In this document: one piece after another, positions 5,446 to 5,874 of the stretch
Layout of the letters: each line of letters starts with the position of its first letter
Position numbering within the stretch: the stretch's first letter is position 1
Assembly: GCA_903854075.1 (NCBI GenBank)
Contig: CAINVI010000238.1
Coordinates: 1-5,874, forward strand
Length of the DNA stretch: 5,874 bases
Source: Candidatus Pollutiaquabacter sp.
GTDB taxonomy: Bacteria > Bacteroidota > Bacteroidia > AKYH767-A > 2013-40CM-41-45
Direction: 5' to 3'
Position numbers and translations under genes: made by a program
Notes under the pieces: generated by a model
Told to the model about the DNA's origin: nothing
Database searches by the model: none
The model's input: only the letters and a program-made list of their open reading frames with translations

Positions 5446-5874
5446 ATGCTCCAACGATTACGCCAACTTTTATTCCCTTCACCGAGTTCTTCAGCGTTAC
5501 GCAAACGGATGCTGGATCGTTATGGCGACATGGTCGAAATTCCGCAAAGTGTACGATTGGAGGATTTTGCACTTGACATCCGTTTTCCGACAACCGGAAA
5601 AAAACGATTCATTGTTGGTGAAGGCGCTGTGGTTTCCGGTAAGTTCGTGCTCGAAGACCGCCATAGTGAGATCCGTATCGGGAAAGATACTTTTATAGGA
5701 GGTGGACTTTTCATTGCTTTGAAAAAAATTGAAATAGGTTCGGATGTTATGATTTCCTGGGGATGTACTGTTAGCGACAACGACGCTCATGCTCTGGCCT
5801 CTGACGAACGAAAGGAAGATGTCAAAAAGGATACGATTGCTGACAAAATGAAGCCCACGGACTACTCGGAAGAT
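5446..5874 (+). CDS. Left-handed beta-helix (hexapeptide) acyltransferase, 3' end outside window
   Basis: An open frame of 143 codons runs from ATG 5446 to the window edge without a stop. After a short basic N-terminus (MLQRLRQLLF) the protein shows irregular hexapeptide-repeat turns: FIVGEGAVVSGKF (55-67), EIRIGKDTFIGGG (75-87) and KIEIGSDVMISWGCTVSDND (94-113). The segment ending in WGCTVSDNDAH (105-115) is typical of the WcaF/LbH sugar O-acetyltransferase group; H115 is the candidate catalytic base by family analogy. The likely role is acetyl transfer from acetyl-CoA to a sugar of the exported glycan. Family members are usually about 180-240 aa, so the last coils and the C-terminus are probably missing only because the window ends. 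The start follows the previous stop by 40 bases, with an AT-rich tract and no Shine-Dalgarno. Confidence 0.85.
   Translation, partial: MLQRLRQLLFPSPSSSALRKRMLDRYGDMVEIPQSVRLEDFALDIRFPTTGKKRFIVGEGAVVSGKFVLEDRHSEIRIGKDTFIGGGLFIALKKIEIGSDVMISWGCTVSDNDAHALASDERKEDVKKDTIADKMKPTDYSED
5583..5601 (+). repeat. 7-bp hairpin inside the acyltransferase gene
   Basis: TTTTCCG (5583-5589) and CGGAAAA (5595-5601) pair perfectly around a 5-base loop (ACAAC), within codons for residues 46-52. Its T-run/CGGA character resembles the larger hairpin at 4595-4621. Confidence 0.5.

Noticed and set aside
5497..5790. Minus-strand open frames of 97 and 86 codons
   Set aside because: Both lie antisense to the acyltransferase gene, whose protein has clear hexapeptide-repeat motifs. 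The antisense products show no recognisable features.

Overview
This window is a stretch of a surface-polysaccharide (O-antigen or capsule type) export and assembly cluster from a moderately AT-rich, probably Gram-negative bacterium. All genes lie on the + strand. The first 94 bases encode the end of a protein whose tail resembles a type IX secretion (T9SS type A) C-terminal sorting signal. Several starts lack a clear Shine-Dalgarno. Together these point to the Bacteroidota / Balneolota / Rhodothermota side of the tree, but this placement is an inference.

Layout: (1) 2-94, 3' end of an upstream gene with a T9SS-like tail. (2) 95-210, AT-rich intergenic leader with two small hairpins and only weak promoter-like boxes. 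(3) 211-1029, wzm-type ABC-2 permease. (4) 1029-2255, wzt-type ATPase carrying the extra C-terminal beta-sandwich (Wzt_C) region; it overlaps wzm by one base. (5) 2268-3422, a TylF/MycF-like SAM methyltransferase with an unassigned N-terminal half. (6) 3419-4468, a GT2 glycosyltransferase whose ATG overlaps the methyltransferase stop (ATGA). (7) 4485-5405, a second, GT-A-like glycosyltransferase that begins at TTG. (8) 5446-5874, a left-handed beta-helix (hexapeptide) acyltransferase cut off by the window edge.

Tight spacing (1-base overlap, 12-base gap, 4-base overlap, 16-base gap, 40-base gap) argues for one operon. In the likely scheme, the glycosyltransferases build a chain on undecaprenyl-PP. 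The methyltransferase and acyltransferase decorate or cap it. Wzm/Wzt then flips the finished glycan across the inner membrane, with the Wzt C-terminal region possibly reading a terminal modification. I see no RNA gene, insertion sequence, CRISPR array or phage feature.

The individual genes belong to known families. The least-explained signals are at the nucleotide level: two long hairpins lie about 130 bases apart inside the TTG-start glycosyltransferase gene (4595-4621 and 4754-4788), and there is an 18-base perfect palindrome inside the methyltransferase gene (2588-2605).
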